The notes: generated by a model from the sequence alone, not told the origin. 64,000 nucleotides of DNA from Gnetum montanum (GCA_015680685.1 MNCI01036506.1:54530-118529), one strand, 5' to 3'; positions 23,115 to 34,283 are shown, counted from the first letter of the stretch. Numbers and translations are program-made.

Positions 23115-23706
23115 NNNNNNNNNNNNNNNNNNNNNNNNNNNNNNNNNNNNNNNNNNNNNNNNNNNNNNNNNNNNNNNNNNNNNNNNNNNNNNNNNNNNNN
23201 NNNNNNNNNNNNNNNNNNNNNNNNNNNNNNNNNNNNNNNNNNNNNNNNNNNNNNNNNNNNNNNNNNNNNNNNNNNNNNNNNNNNNNNNNNNNNNNNNNNN
23301 NNNNNNNNNNNNNNNNNNNNNNNNNNNNNNNNNNNNNNNNNNNNNNNNNNNNNNNNNNNNNNNNNNNNNNNNNNNNNNNNNNNNNNNNNNNNNNNNNNNN
23401 NNNNNNNNNNNNNNNNNNNNNNNNNNNNNNNNNNNNNNNNNNNNNNNNNNNNNNNNNNNNNNNNNNNNNNNNNNNNNNNNNNNNNNNNNNNNNNNNNNNN
23501 NNNNNNNNNNNNNNNNNNNNNNNNNNNNNNNNNNNNNNNNNNNNNNNNNNNNNNNNNNNNNNNNNNNNNNNNNNNNNNNNNNNNNNNNNNNNNNNNNNNN
23601 NNNNNNNNNNNNNNNNNNNNNNNNNNNNNNNNNNNNNNNNNNNNNNNNNNNNNNNNNNNNNNNNNNNNNNNNNNNNNNNNNNNNNNNNNNNNNNNNNNNN
23701 NNNNNN
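23115..23706. other. Assembly gap (592 Ns)
   Basis: All bases are N. The missing sequence probably includes the 3' part of the LINE fragment that resumes at 23707. Confidence 0.99.
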
Positions 23707-24137
23707 GGGTCCTCCGCGAACCGCGTCCGAAGATACTGCCACGGATGAAGAGGTTCCGCGGCGCCCCCCAACGTGGCCATCTGAGCGCAAAGCTGCTTCC
23801 AAACGAGCGAGTCCGATCCTGCAGCCCTCCAGGGCCGATACTTCCGCCATAGAAGCTGCGCCCAGGTGGAGGGGTCCTCCTGTGTGGTGAAAAACCTCCA
23901 AATCAAGCGTTGCCGCCCCAGCACCACCTCCTCTGTGAGGGGAGAATGCCAACCCCCCCAGCCTCGCGGGGCCGCGCAGTGGTGGCCCAATCAACCAGGT
24001 GCATCTTCTTTCCCCCCTTCCCTCCCGACCACACGAAGCTGCGCAGGATCGTGTCAATCTTTGTGACCACACCCGCCGGTAAGGCGGCGATTGAAGCGCC
24101 GAACCTAGCAATTGCCCCCAGCACCACGTTTGCCAGC
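23707..24137 (-). mobile_element. L1-type LINE fragment (RT connection region)
   Basis: This GC-rich stretch stands out from its AT-rich surroundings. On the minus strand it encodes VLGAIARFGAS, FVWSGGKGGKKMHLVDWA and FHHTGGPLHLGA. These align closely with the LINE at 38487-41072 (VLGAMARFGAS, GRKGGKKMHLVDWA, FHHAGGPLHLGA). It covers the region between RT and the C-terminal zinc knuckle. The 5' end is truncated at about 24137 and the 3' part is lost in the gap. Confidence 0.85.
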
Positions 24138-24576
24138 TAAACCTAAAGTTATTAACAGAAAGCATGTTTTCTAATTTCACAAGTTTGATTTACTTCAGAG
24201 AGAATCTACATGAATGAAAACTTCAAATAATAAACAATGCTATAACATCCGTGGCATCCTGCAAAAGGTGGTGGTTATGATATCAAGCAATCTGCAAAGG
24301 AAGGATGAAATGCTTAGAATGAATGCTTTACATCATGAGAGCCACTATTTTTACTTTATAATTTTAAACCTTGAAATACTTTGTATTGTTGCCAACCGTG
24401 CTGCATCTGTAGAAGGTAGCCATTAAAAACTAAGAATTGAGACAAGGCCAAGGAAGGTAACAGATTTTAATTGAACTGGTTATGGAGAAGAGAAATAAAG
24501 GTTTAGTTCAATGAATCAAATAACGAGCAAGCATGTGGTTAGTGGAAGCTGGTTTCATGTTTATCAATTAAATAAC
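24138..24576. repeat. 439-bp direct repeat, right copy
   Basis: This is the same sequence as 22676-23114. Together the two copies bracket the gap and the LINE fragment, like an unusually long target-site duplication or a collapsed haplotype junction. Confidence 0.9.
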
Positions 24577-25685
24577 TTTAAGACTAAATTCAATGAAAAC
24601 AAAAGCTCGAAATGGGGAGGATTTGCAGGACAATTATTTAACATCATGTATGTAAAAGACACTTGGCAACTATAGCATTTAATTTCTATGGTAGTTATAA
24701 CTAAATTCCCATAGCATTTAATTTTCCATGATGTTTGTAACTACCAAGAAGCCATTGTAAAAGAACTTCAAGAGTAGAATAAGTGAGGGAGAAAACCAAG
24801 AAGACATATTGGAGATTATTTGAATACTGGCTTGCTAATTGCTACATCAATTCAGCAACTTTGTTTAAATCTTGTGAGTTCTTTTCTTCTTATTTTTGTC
24901 TTAGTTGCTTAGCTAATAGTTTAAATATTATTGTGCTTGGCATTTAATTTTAAATATTTCTAGTTGCTCTTATAACTCTAATTGTTTGCAATTCTAGATT
25001 TCTATTCATTTGGCATGTAAGAACTTATATTTTCTTTTAAAAGGCATCTTGAGCAATTTAATAGTAATGTCTTTATGAAATTGCATGTTCAAGTCTAGAG
25101 GGTCTATAAACTCTTTGATATTTTGAGCTGACTTGAAATAGCTTTAATTTAAAAAAAATTCCTTTATGTTCAATCTTGAAATTGTTATACCTTTTCTAAT
25201 AGCTCTATTATTGCAATTCTTGAAAACTATTAACTAGCCATATCATAGCTTATATTTTGTCTTTTACAAAGCATTTTGGTAGTTTATTACGAGTGTTTTT
25301 ATGAAATTGCTTGTTCAACTCAGAGGGTAACATTTTAGGTTGAATTGGAATAGCTTTATTTTGAAGTGTTTCCTCATGTTTAGTTTATCTCTCTTAAATC
25401 TTTGAGATTTCACACAAATCTACTTCCTCTCTTCTTCTTTTTTAAAATCCATAGAATCTCACTCTATTTCTTTTTTTCTTTTTTTTTTGCAAAATTTTCT
25501 CTTTGGAAAGCATTAGGAGTATATTTCTGCATAATTGTGCTTATGCATTTTGGTGAAATTTGATTTGTTTTAAGTAATGTACTATAGAGACTATATAGAC
25601 TAAATGACTTAACAAAATAGAAATCCTTAATGACTCATAGTATTTAACAAGGTTAACTAAATTTTTGTTATAATTGCCAATTATA
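24577..25685. other. AT-rich spacer, no gene
   Basis: I see poly-T/pyrimidine tracts (25430-25500) and no coding domain. The stretch near 24690-24900 could be a retroelement LTR end, but I could not find its partner. Confidence 0.4.
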
Positions 25686-25690
25686 ATTTC
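25686..25690. repeat. Target-site duplication ATTTC, left copy (element G)
   Basis: ATTTC directly precedes the LTR start TGTTGAGG and is repeated at 34284-34288 directly after the LTR end. Five bases is the usual length for gypsy integrases. Confidence 0.85.
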
Positions 25691-26112
25691 TGTTGAGGTC
25701 AACTTCACCCATGCTAGGCATGGGGCCATTATCAATGCACATGTAGAAAATTATAGTTGCAACGTAGTCAAAATGCACAAATCAAATTCATAGGAATTCA
25801 AAAAAATGCATTTTGGAGGACTTGGCGCAGATTGTGCATGTTTTGATTAAAAGCATCCTGGTCAGGAGAAATTTGGGCATACCCAAATTAGGGGTATTCG
25901 AAGCTTTTTCTTCTTCTTCTGTCGTTGTAGGATTTCATGTAGGATTTCAAGAGCATCGGTCATCATTAGTGAAAGTATTCATTGGGGAAACATTGCCATT
26001 TCTAAAATGTTAGCAGACAAGCGCTGCTATCGAAGCCTTCAATGCTCTTTCTGCAGAGTTTAATAGCATCGATTTATGATGGCCTCTGAAACTGGAATGA
26101 AGTATCGAACCT

Positions 26113-26713
26113 TACTCCAGCAAGCATGATATATTACTTATTGGTGAAGGAGATTTTTCATCCTTGCTTTCTTTACCAAAGGCCTTCGGCTCTGCACAGA
26201 ATGATTTGTACTTCACTGGATAGTCAAGAACTTCTCTCGTGTTTCTATTCTTCGTCATGTGGACAAATTTTATCGGCCTTGGAAGATTTTGGAGCTAAAA
26301 TTTTGCATAATGTGGATGCAACGAAGATGAAGGGTCATTCGCATTTGAAACAAATGAGATTCGATAGAATTGTTTTTAACTATCCACATCTTGGATTTGG
26401 TAAAATCAGATACGAGTCTGACCCAAAACACATCATAAGATACAAGAAGTTTGTCAAAATGTTTCGCAGAAATGCAGTGACATTGGAAAAGAAGCCTTCT
26501 GGTGAAATCCATATCACACATCAAACAGGGCATCCTTACGATCAGTGGCAGATCAGACAAGAAGCTCAAAAATGCAGCTTGGTTCTCAAAAACGAAGATC
26601 TTTTCTGCAAAGAGTACTATGCTGGGTACATAAACAGGAAAAGCTATCTTCCAAATCCACATGAAACCTGTAACTGCCATGGTAGCCGAACATTCAGATT
26701 TATAGCAACATGA
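26113..26713 (+). pseudogene. DUF2431 (BMT5-like rRNA methyltransferase) domain captured in 5' LTR
   Basis: DUF2431 proteins are Rossmann-fold methyltransferases. Yeast BMT5 methylates uridine in 25S rRNA, and plants have several homologues. Visible in order are SSKHDILLIGEGDFS (cofactor loop, 26116), then after a 2-bp deletion ICTSLDSQELL, LEDFGAKILHNVDATKM (26276), FDRIVFNYPHLGF (26361), GEIHITHQTGHPYDQW (26500), YYAGYINRK (26620) and a final RTFRFIAT (26685). This order spans the usual domain from the GEGDFSF motif to the C-terminal CSTFKF-like end. The last 195 codons are open. The domain lies sense to the element in U3, upstream of the TATA box, and no intron is visible. Confidence 0.85.
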
Positions 26714-27018
26714 GCAAAGTTGGAGGACATTCTAAAATTTATTGGGGCACCTGTGGAACGCAGTTTCTAAATGGCTTTAACAGTTTTACAGAGTTGCAAA
26801 GTTACTGAATGCATTGATTACATGGTGTTAGTTTATCTGTTCGCTTTGATTATTTATGGTGCTTCTAATGATTCCAAAATTAAGAAAATTTGATTTGATC
26901 TATTATTAAATTCCTTGTGAGCAGAGTACCTTTAAAAATAAAAAATAAAAAAAAATCTCAACATAAACCATAAAACTTAAGGCTTATTTTTTTTTATTTC
27001 AATTTTCCGCATTGCGGT

Positions 27019-27080
27019 TGACGTGGCAAAGGCAACTGGCAGTTTAGGGTTAGGGTTTGTCCCACAGGGCTGCTATAAAG
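27019..27080 (+). promoter_or_regulatory. LTR promoter of element G: ACGT motif, telo-box, TATA
   Basis: TGACGTGGC (27019-27027), TTTAGGGTTAGGGTTT (27043-27058) and CTATAAAG (27073-27080) lie in a compact order. AAACCCTA-type telo-boxes are known in promoters of plant ribosomal and translation genes. In the 3' LTR the telo-box reads TTTAGGATTAGGGTTT and the TATA box is at 33601-33607. Confidence 0.65.
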
Positions 27081-27637
27081 AGGGGGGAAGCCAGAGTTTA
27101 CGGAGGGGATTATTTTTTTCTGTTCAAGAGCCGCAAGTCTCTCGCGTAGGATTTTAGCGCAGCAGGAAACAGAAGATGCTTGTTGCAATGGATGGCTCGT
27201 GGCTGATAAAACTGTGGTTTGTGTTCAGGCTGTTGTAGTGGATATGGTGGCAAACAACGAAGGTCTCTCCTCTCCCAAGTAGGAGATCCTGAGTAGAACC
27301 CACATCAGGAACCAGAAAAGTAGAGCACAAGATAAATTTTAATTTAATTTCTATTTTGTTTCGTATTGATTATTGTACTCAAAAATTGCACAAATATTTA
27401 CTTTTGATTTTTAATTATTTTACTATGTTTTTCAAGATATAATAGAACTTAACTTAAATTAAATTTAAGTTTTTAATATTTTGCTTAAAAATATTATTAT
27501 TATTGTTTTGTCCCATAGCCCTTTCCAGCTGAGACTATTCCCAAGTTTCCATACCCATACGGGAGGCGCCCTAGGAGATAGTCTCCTAAAATGAGTTTTC
27601 ACAAGTGTTCACGTGTCCAAAATTTACGCATCAAACA

Positions 27638-28016
27638 CCTTTTTTGTGTTAGAAGGAGAGCAGTTTCTCAACCTTTTCTTTATTTTTCATTTATGTTTCT
27701 TTTTTTAAGAAAAAAAATTATTATCATCTTTTTTACTGTTTATTTTATGTTTGCCTCCCTATATTTAGTTTTATTGCTTTATTTTAGTTTCATTTTCAAA
27801 TCTCCAAATTTATATTCTAGCAATTTTTTAAATTTTTTTTTCTAAAATTTAATTGAGGTGATTTAAATCATTTTACTTTCAATTTACATTTTGGAAATTT
27901 TGTAATTTCAATTTTACTTTTTTTAAAAAATATATAGCATTCAAATGTTTTTTTTTTCATTTTCTTTAATTTTCACAATTTATTAGCATTTTACATTTCC
28001 TGTTATTTTTCATTTT
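27638..28016 (+). other. Leader of element G
   Basis: AT-rich untranslated leader after the 5' LTR. The first bases (CCTTTTTTGTGTTAGAAGG) do not match a primer site I know. Confidence 0.5.
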
Positions 28017-29453
28017 ATGAGTAACTTTTCTTACGGAATATCTCAATAAAGAACTCATACTCCTACCCCTAGTCAACCAGCTACTCATCAATCTACTTTG
28101 AGAAAACAACGAGCTTCACTTTTTCCAAGTTCAATTCTTAAAAAACCTCGGACTAAGATGGTAGCCCATCAACCCCCGGCTCCCTTAATAAGAAACCCTT
28201 TTAACTTTCATAATTACCATGACATACCAAAATCCCTTCAAAAAATAAATCTATTCTTTGATCTTACAACCTCTACAAATGATGCCCGCCAACACATACA
28301 ATATTTTGAAACCTCACTAGGAATCTACAACATTGTACATAATGATGTAGCATGTAGAGTGTTTGTAACAACATTTAGGACCAAAGCAACCCAATGGTTC
28401 TTAATGCTTTCTGATGCCTCTATTAACACATGGCAAGAATTCAAAAACAAATTTTTAAATCAATTTGACAAATTTACAAGCTCTGCTATCGCATCAAGCA
28501 ACTTTACTAGCCTAAGAAAGCTACCTGGGGAAAATGTTAGGGATTATAACCTTAGATTACTTCATCAACTAGCCTATGTACTAAATGAGATGCAACCACA
28601 ACCAGATGGTATCCTCAACTTCTATCTCTCTACTATTGATCCATTCTTTGCTTATGCTATCAAATCTGATCCCAACATAATGAAAATATAAGGTGCAATG
28701 TCAAAAGCTGTGGAATTAGAGCAAATAACCCTTATGAACAACATCCAAACCCAATTTGGGATAATGAGTGTTAGTAACCCTATGCAATCAAACCCACTCC
28801 TACCAACTTTTCAAATGTTTAATGTTATGCCTTAAGATGTTTTTCCCTTTCAATCAACTCAACCTTTAAGTAATTACTCACAAGGCCCTATGTCCTCTTC
28901 ATTCTTACCATCCAACACTAGTTTGAATGATGACCAATCAAAAGCCTTGATTCAATCCATTATCAACCCAAACGGGATATCAAATTCTATTGAACCACCA
29001 AACCAAAATCAAAATCAAATGACCCAAATACTGACTTCACTACAAAAACTATCCAATGAAGTGGTTGAGATAAAGAGAAACAATAACAAAAGCCCTATAC
29101 AACCAAAAAAACCAAGTGCATCAATCAACGATGATTATTGTCGTCTTCATAATACGAGGCAACATTCTGAAAAGACTTGTCCTCAATTCATGGCATTGTA
29201 TGGTGACAATACCCAAGGGCAACAAAATGGGAAAACCCCTATCATGGTCCTTAATGTACCTCATGAGATAGAAAATGAAGAGGTTTCCTCATTAGAACAA
29301 GTTATGGTAGGCGACCCTAACCCACACAACACTCGCTACCGTAAAATTAGTGACATTATGAATGCTACACAACAACAAACTAGGAACAATCCTTATACAC
29401 CTCCAAACAGAAGAGTTCCTAGTCAAAACAATGCAAACAACCAATCTGGGTAA
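28017..29453 (+). pseudogene. Gag of element G
   Basis: The likely original start is the ATG at 28017, with a stop at 28047, another at 28689 and one near 28833, all in one frame. The gag core includes DARQHIQYFETSLG (about 28285), TKATQWFLMLSDASINTWQE (28385-28440), FKNKFLNQFDKF and LPGENVRDYNLRLLHQLAY (28520-28580). A zinc knuckle of the form C-X2-H-X4-H-X4-C (29139-29190) is the CHHC variant common in plant Tat-like gag proteins. A Gln/Asn-rich tail follows. Protease lies downstream in the same frame, so Gag-protease was probably one polyprotein. Confidence 0.85.
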
Positions 29454-29549
29454 TCCCAGGTAATTTCCCCACAACGACCAAACCCCCCTTCTATACTTAG
29501 AAGAGTTCCATCTCAACAAGAAGCCAAAGATGAACATAAGAATTATGAT

Positions 29550-30134
29550 TTGGTTGAGGACTTAAAAAGAGTTAAAGCCAACATTTCGATGTATGACCTC
29601 CTACACTTTAACAAAATGAAAAAATTGATTCGAGATATGGTTCATATACCCGTAGCCCAAAGAGAAAAATCTCAATTTCCCGAAAGGCAAGTTCACTTTG
29701 CAGAAAGTCCTAACACATTATCAATACAAAACGTGAATAATTCCATGTCTAGCAAAAAGGACCATCCCCCTTTCCTAACCACTTTGATTATTTTAGGAAA
29801 GAATGTCCATAATTGTTTAATGGATTCCAATGCAACTGTTAGTGTTATGCCTCTTCACGTTTGTAACGCTTTAGGAGCACAAATGATAGCACAAACTAGA
29901 AGTGTGATTCAACTCGATGGATCTAACGTACCTGTGGTAGGGTTATTAAAAGGAGCAAAGGTACAACTTAAGCAATACCCTACATTTACATGTTATACGG
30001 ATATCCTAGTAGTTGACATGAAACCGACATATGGTATGCTCTTATCTAGGACTTTTGGAGCTAAGTTTGGGGGCTTCTTTAGGTCAGATTTCTCAGAATT
30101 ATTGATCCCTACAAAGAAAAATATGAATACATAA
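29550..30134 (+). pseudogene. Retropepsin-like protease of element G
   Basis: An open 194-codon reading in frame with gag. The active-site region reads LMDSNATVSVMPLHV. The catalytic Asp is kept, but the following Gly of DSG is Asn. The C-terminal half has DILVVDMKPTYGMLLSRTF, typical of plant gypsy proteases (..YGMLLGR.). The sequence goes out of frame soon after. Confidence 0.8.
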
Positions 30135-30175
30135 CTATACCCCAAGAACCCTTCTACAAACAAGTAGTAACAAAC

Positions 30176-30586
30176 TTGGATCAACAAAATCAATCTTTGG
30201 AAGATCAAAATGCTAATCTTTATGTTGGGGTTATTGAGGTTGAGTCTAGTGAACATGTTGAAGATGACTATGTGAGTGGAACTAGAGAAAATCCTATCTC
30301 TTATGCAGATCCTATCCAATCTTATCAAAGTTCTAGAGAAGGTGAAGAAAACTATGGAGACACCTTGCCTTATCAACAACACGATGGATTTTGTCTAAGT
30401 GATCCACCACCTTTAGAGGAAGACATAGATATAAATAAGACCTTACCTCTTAAAACATTTGAATGTGTGCTAAATTTTAACAACACATCCATGGAACATT
30501 CTCTTAGAAAAGCTATATTGGATGACTCACCAAAACCTAGACCTATCATTGAAACTTATATTAAAGAAAAACTTTATAGAAAATGA
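30176..30586 (+). pseudogene. Pol N-terminal remnant of element G
   Basis: A 136-codon reading, shifted relative to gag-protease. It is acidic (many Glu, Asp and Ser) and ends in a PIIETYIKEKLYRK stretch. It has no RT motif. In related elements an acidic linker lies between protease and RT, and this is probably that linker. Confidence 0.5.
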
Positions 30587-30589
30587 TCA

Positions 30590-30910
30590 AGCAAGATAAG
30601 TGTAGGTCTTGATTTTCATAATCTTAAGCATCACCAAATTGTCAAGAGATGGATCGATAAAAAATATGCAGCTAAAAATTTTCAAGTAGGGGATCTAGTC
30701 CTTAAGAGAGATAGAGTGTCTAGTCAAACTGGCCCTCAAACTAAGTTTTCACCTATGTGGTCTGGTCCATTCGAAATTGTAGACATCACTACCCCAAATG
30801 TGTTTAAGATTGCTGATTTGCAAGGATATAGGTTGAATAGGAATTTTAATGCATTTTATTTGAAACATTTCTACTCAGGTACCCCACGTGGGCATCTGGT
30901 AGATTCTTAG
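30590..30910 (+). pseudogene. Integrase C-terminal domain of element G
   Basis: In frame with the preceding remnant after one stop: VKRWIDKKYAAKNFQVGDLV, then KFSPMWSGPFEIVDI and LNRNFNAFYLKHFY. The W-x-GPF/Y-x-I pattern is the GPY/F module of gypsy integrases. RT, RNase H and the DDE core that should precede it are absent, which marks an internal deletion at about 30586. Confidence 0.85.
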
Positions 30911-32210
30911 TTGCATGTTTTCTTCCCCTTTTTCTTTGCATTTCATATGTATATTGTTGACTGTCCATATTTTGCTTGCATTTTCATCAATTCTTTCTTA
31001 GCATATTGTTTTGATTATTGTGTTCTTCATATGATTTTAATAATCATTTGTCATTTGAGTTACTTGATATTGGGTCATCTTAACACCATTGGAAAATAAT
31101 GTAGGTGTAATATAATTTACTATTACTATTATATAATGCTATAAAATCCACTTTATATTTTATAAATACTATAACTCTTTCCAATTGATTACAAGGTTTC
31201 AGTTTATTTGTTATGTTAGATTATGGAGCATTTGATTTATACAAACTTATCATGTTATTATCATGATCATGTGAGTGTAGGATATGTTATGTTGGAGAGT
31301 GGTTAGTCATAATTACTAGGTGACCTTGGAAAATTCTATCCTTTCCTCTCATAAACCCAAGCCCTTAGGTATGATGATCCATGGCTATCCTGTGAACAAT
31401 GGGGTGAAGTGTGTTCATTTATACTTGAGAACCCTTAGCCACCCAGAAGACCTGCTATGATGCCACTAATCAAAGGCACATACATGAGGNACAGAAGACC
31501 TGCTATGATGCCACTAATCAAAGGCACATACATGAGGGTTGAACTGCACCATGGGAAAAGTTTTCAAAAGGACCATGCTCTTTGGCAGTGTAGCTAATCA
31601 GCTAGACTAGTGTTGGAATTCCTACCTCAAGAATGAAGTACACCATGAGCAAAGTTTCCTTAAAAAAAAACAAAACGATAAATGTGGACCATGTTCATTG
31701 GCACTGTAATAAGTTCTTGAGTGTGATGGGGTCTGGTAGCAATTCTCACCGTAACCTCCGTTTCCCCTTTTAAATTTAAGTTTTTGAAAAAAAAAAACCA
31801 AGGAAAAATTTGAAAGTTGTGGCTTACTATGATCTAACATGAGTTTTAGCTCATCCTCCTCATTAAGTTTTGTATAAGTCACATGCTCAAAATAGTCTAC
31901 ATACTTTTACTGTTACCTTGTGAGAATATTGAGAATGAGAGATTAAGTATATATCTACAAATATATTAATTACACATATATATCTATAAATCTTAGTTAA
32001 AATAACAATAAATTACATATTTATATTTTAATGGTTGTTTGAATGGCCTATGTCGGTGTCTCTTTTGATTATTTGGTTATTTTGATCATGTTTAGAACAT
32101 TATAGTTTATTTTCAAGTTCGCATTTTTGGTTTCATGTTGTTTTTGTTTCCCCATCTGTTGCATTTTTATTGAAAATTTTATGGTCCTTGCAATTGCATG
32201 CAATTTGTAG
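30911..32210 (+). other. 3' untranslated region of element G
   Basis: No coding sequence is recognised. A single N at 31490 lies between two copies of a 46-bp sequence (31444-31489 and 31492-31537), which is probably an assembly artefact. Confidence 0.6.
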
Positions 32211-32223
32211 TTTGGGGGCTAAG
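32211..32223 (+). promoter_or_regulatory. Polypurine tract of element G
   Basis: TTTGGGGGCTAAG directly precedes the 3' LTR start TGTTGAGG, as expected for the plus-strand DNA primer. Confidence 0.8.
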
Positions 32224-34283
32224 TGTTGAGGTCAACTTCACCCATGCTAGGCATGGGGCCATTATCAATGCACATGTAGAAAATTATAGTTGCAAAGTAG
32301 TCAAAATGCACAAATCAAATTCATAGGAATTCAACAAAATGCATTTTGAAGGACTTGGCGAAGATTGTGCATGTTTTGATTGAAAGCATCTTGGTCAGGA
32401 GAAATTTGGGCATGCCCAAATTCAGGGTATCCGAAGCTTTTTCTTCTTCTTCTGTCGTTGTACGATTTCATGTAGGATTTCAGGGGGCATCAGTCATCAT
32501 TGGTGAAAGTATTCATTGGGGAAACATTGCCATTTCTAAAATGTTAGCAAAGACAAGCACTGCTATCAAAGCCTTCAATGCTCTTTCTGCAGAGTTTAAC
32601 AACATCAAATTATGATGGCCTTTGAAACTGGAATGAAGTATCAGACCTTACTCCAGCAAGCATGATATATTTCTTATTGGTGAAGGAGATTTTTCATCCT
32701 CGCTTTCTTTAGCAAAGGCCTTCAGCTCCGCACACAGAATGATTTGTACTTCAATGGATAGTCAAGAACTTCTCTCGTGTTTCTATTCTTCATAATGTAG
32801 ACAAATTTTATCGGCCTTGTAATATTTTGGAGCTAAAATTTTGCATAATGTGGATGCAACAAAGATGAAGGATCATTCGCATTTGAAACAAATGAGATTC
32901 GATAGAATTGTTTTTAACTTCCCACATCTTGGATTTGGTAAAATCAAATAGGAGTCTAACCCAAAGCACATCATAAGATATAGGAAGTTTGTCAAAATGT
33001 TTCTCAGAAATGCAGTGACGTTGGAAAAGAAACCTTCTAGTGAAATCCATATCACACATCAAACAGGGCACCCTTACGATCAGTGACAGATCACACAAGA
33101 AGCTCAAAAATGTGGCCTGGTTCTCAAAAACGTAGATCTTTTTTGCGAAGAGGACTATGTTGGGTACATAAACAAGAAAAGCTATCTTCCAAATGCACAT
33201 GAAACCTTTAACTGCCACGGTAGCTGAACATTCAAATTTATAACAACATGAGTAAAGTTGGAGGACATTCTGTGGAACACAATTTATAAATGGCTTTAAC
33301 AGTTTTACAAAGTTGTAAAGTTATTGAATGCATTGATTCCATGATGTTATCTTATCTGTTTACTTTGATTATTTATGGTGCTTCTAATGATTCTAGAATT
33401 AAGAAAATTTGATTTGATCTATTTTTAAATTCCTTGTCAGCAGAGTATCTTTAAAAAATAAAAAAAATAAAAATAAAAAAATCTCGACATAAACCATAAA
33501 ACTTAAGGCTTAATTTTTTTTATTTCAGTTTTCCCGCATTGCGGTTGACATGGCAAAGGCAGCTGGTGGTTTAGGATTAGGGTTTCTCTCGCAGGGCCTC
33601 TATAAAGAGGGGGGATGCCAGAGTTTAACAGGGGGATTATTTTTCTCTGTTCAAGAGTCGCAAGTCTCTTTCGCAAGATTTTTCTGTTCAAGAGCTGCAA
33701 GTCTCTTGCACACGGTAGTCTCTCTCTACGTTGTAGAAAATAGCAGGAAAACGTACACGTGAGATGCAGGCAGGTGGTCAACAACAGCAGTGCTAGTGCA
33801 GTAGGAAACAGAAGACGCTTGTTACAGTGGATGGCTGGTGGCTGATAAAACTGTGATCTGTGTTCAGGCTATTGCAGCAGATAGGGTGGTAGACAATGGA
33901 GGTCTCTCCTCTCCCAATGAGCAAGAGTAGGAGATCCTGAGTAGAACCCACATCAGGAACCAAAAAAGTAGAGCACGAGATAAATTTTAATTTAATTTCT
34001 ATTTTGTTTCGTATTGATTATTGTACTCAAAAATTGCACGAATATTTAATTTTTATTTTTAATTAATTTACTATGTTTTCAAGATATAATAGAACTTAAC
34101 TTAAATTAAATTTAAGTTTTTAATATTTTGCTTAAAAATATTATTATTATTGTTTTGTCCCATAGCCCTTTCTAGCTGAGACTATTCCCGAGTTTCTGTA
34201 CCCATACGAGAGGTGCCCTAGGCGATAATCTCCTAAAACGAGTTTTCACAAGTGTTCACGTGTCCAAAATTTACGCATCAACA
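32224..34283 (+). repeat. 3' LTR of element G (2060 bp)
   Basis: It begins TGTTGAGGTC, ends ATCAACA and is followed by ATTTC (34284-34288). It is longer than the 5' LTR because of extra sequence near 33650-33800, including a second copy of TTCAAGAG(C/T)(C/T)GCAAGTCTC. The TATA box is at 33601-33607. Confidence 0.92.
32650..33240 (+). pseudogene. DUF2431 domain captured in 3' LTR
   Basis: This is the partner of 26113-26713. Here the GEGDF loop is in frame with the following ICTSMDSQELL, because the two bases missing in the 5' copy are present. The reading is broken by at least four stops that the 5' copy lacks (near 32792, 32820, 32949 and 33085). Confidence 0.85.

Larger units (their letters stand above)
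25691..27637 (+). repeat. 5' LTR of element G (1947 bp)
   Basis: It begins TGTTGAGGTC and ends ATCAAACA. U3 contains the DUF2431 fragment (26113-26713). The promoter region has TGACGTGGC (27019-27027), the telomere-like TTTAGGGTTAGGGTTT (27043-27058) and a TATA box CTATAAAG (27073-27080). The 3' LTR aligns along its whole length and is about 113 bp longer, mainly from extra repeats around 33640-33800. Confidence 0.92.
25691..34283 (+). mobile_element. Element G: Ty3/gypsy element carrying a host gene domain in its LTRs
   Basis: Layout on the plus strand: 5' LTR (25691-27637), leader, gag (28017-29453), protease (29550-30134), remnant of pol (30176-30586), integrase C-terminus (about 30590-30910), 3' untranslated region, polypurine tract (32211-32223) and 3' LTR (32224-34283). 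The LTRs begin TGTT and end AACA, and the element is flanked by ATTTC on both sides. RT, RNase H and the integrase core are missing. Both LTRs include a DUF2431 domain in sense orientation. I could not match the bases after the 5' LTR to a known tRNA primer site. The two LTRs differ at roughly 5% of sites in the part compared by eye. Confidence 0.9.

Noticed and set aside
27043-27058. Interstitial telomere repeat
   Set aside because: There are only about two repeat units, and they are conserved with changes in the 3' LTR. It is better read as a promoter telo-box.
27638-27660. Primer binding site of element G
   Set aside because: The bases after the LTR do not match the complement of any tRNA 3' end I can recall.
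27591-27845. 84-codon Phe/Leu-rich frame after the element G 5' LTR
   Set aside because: It is low-complexity translation of T-rich leader, not a membrane protein.
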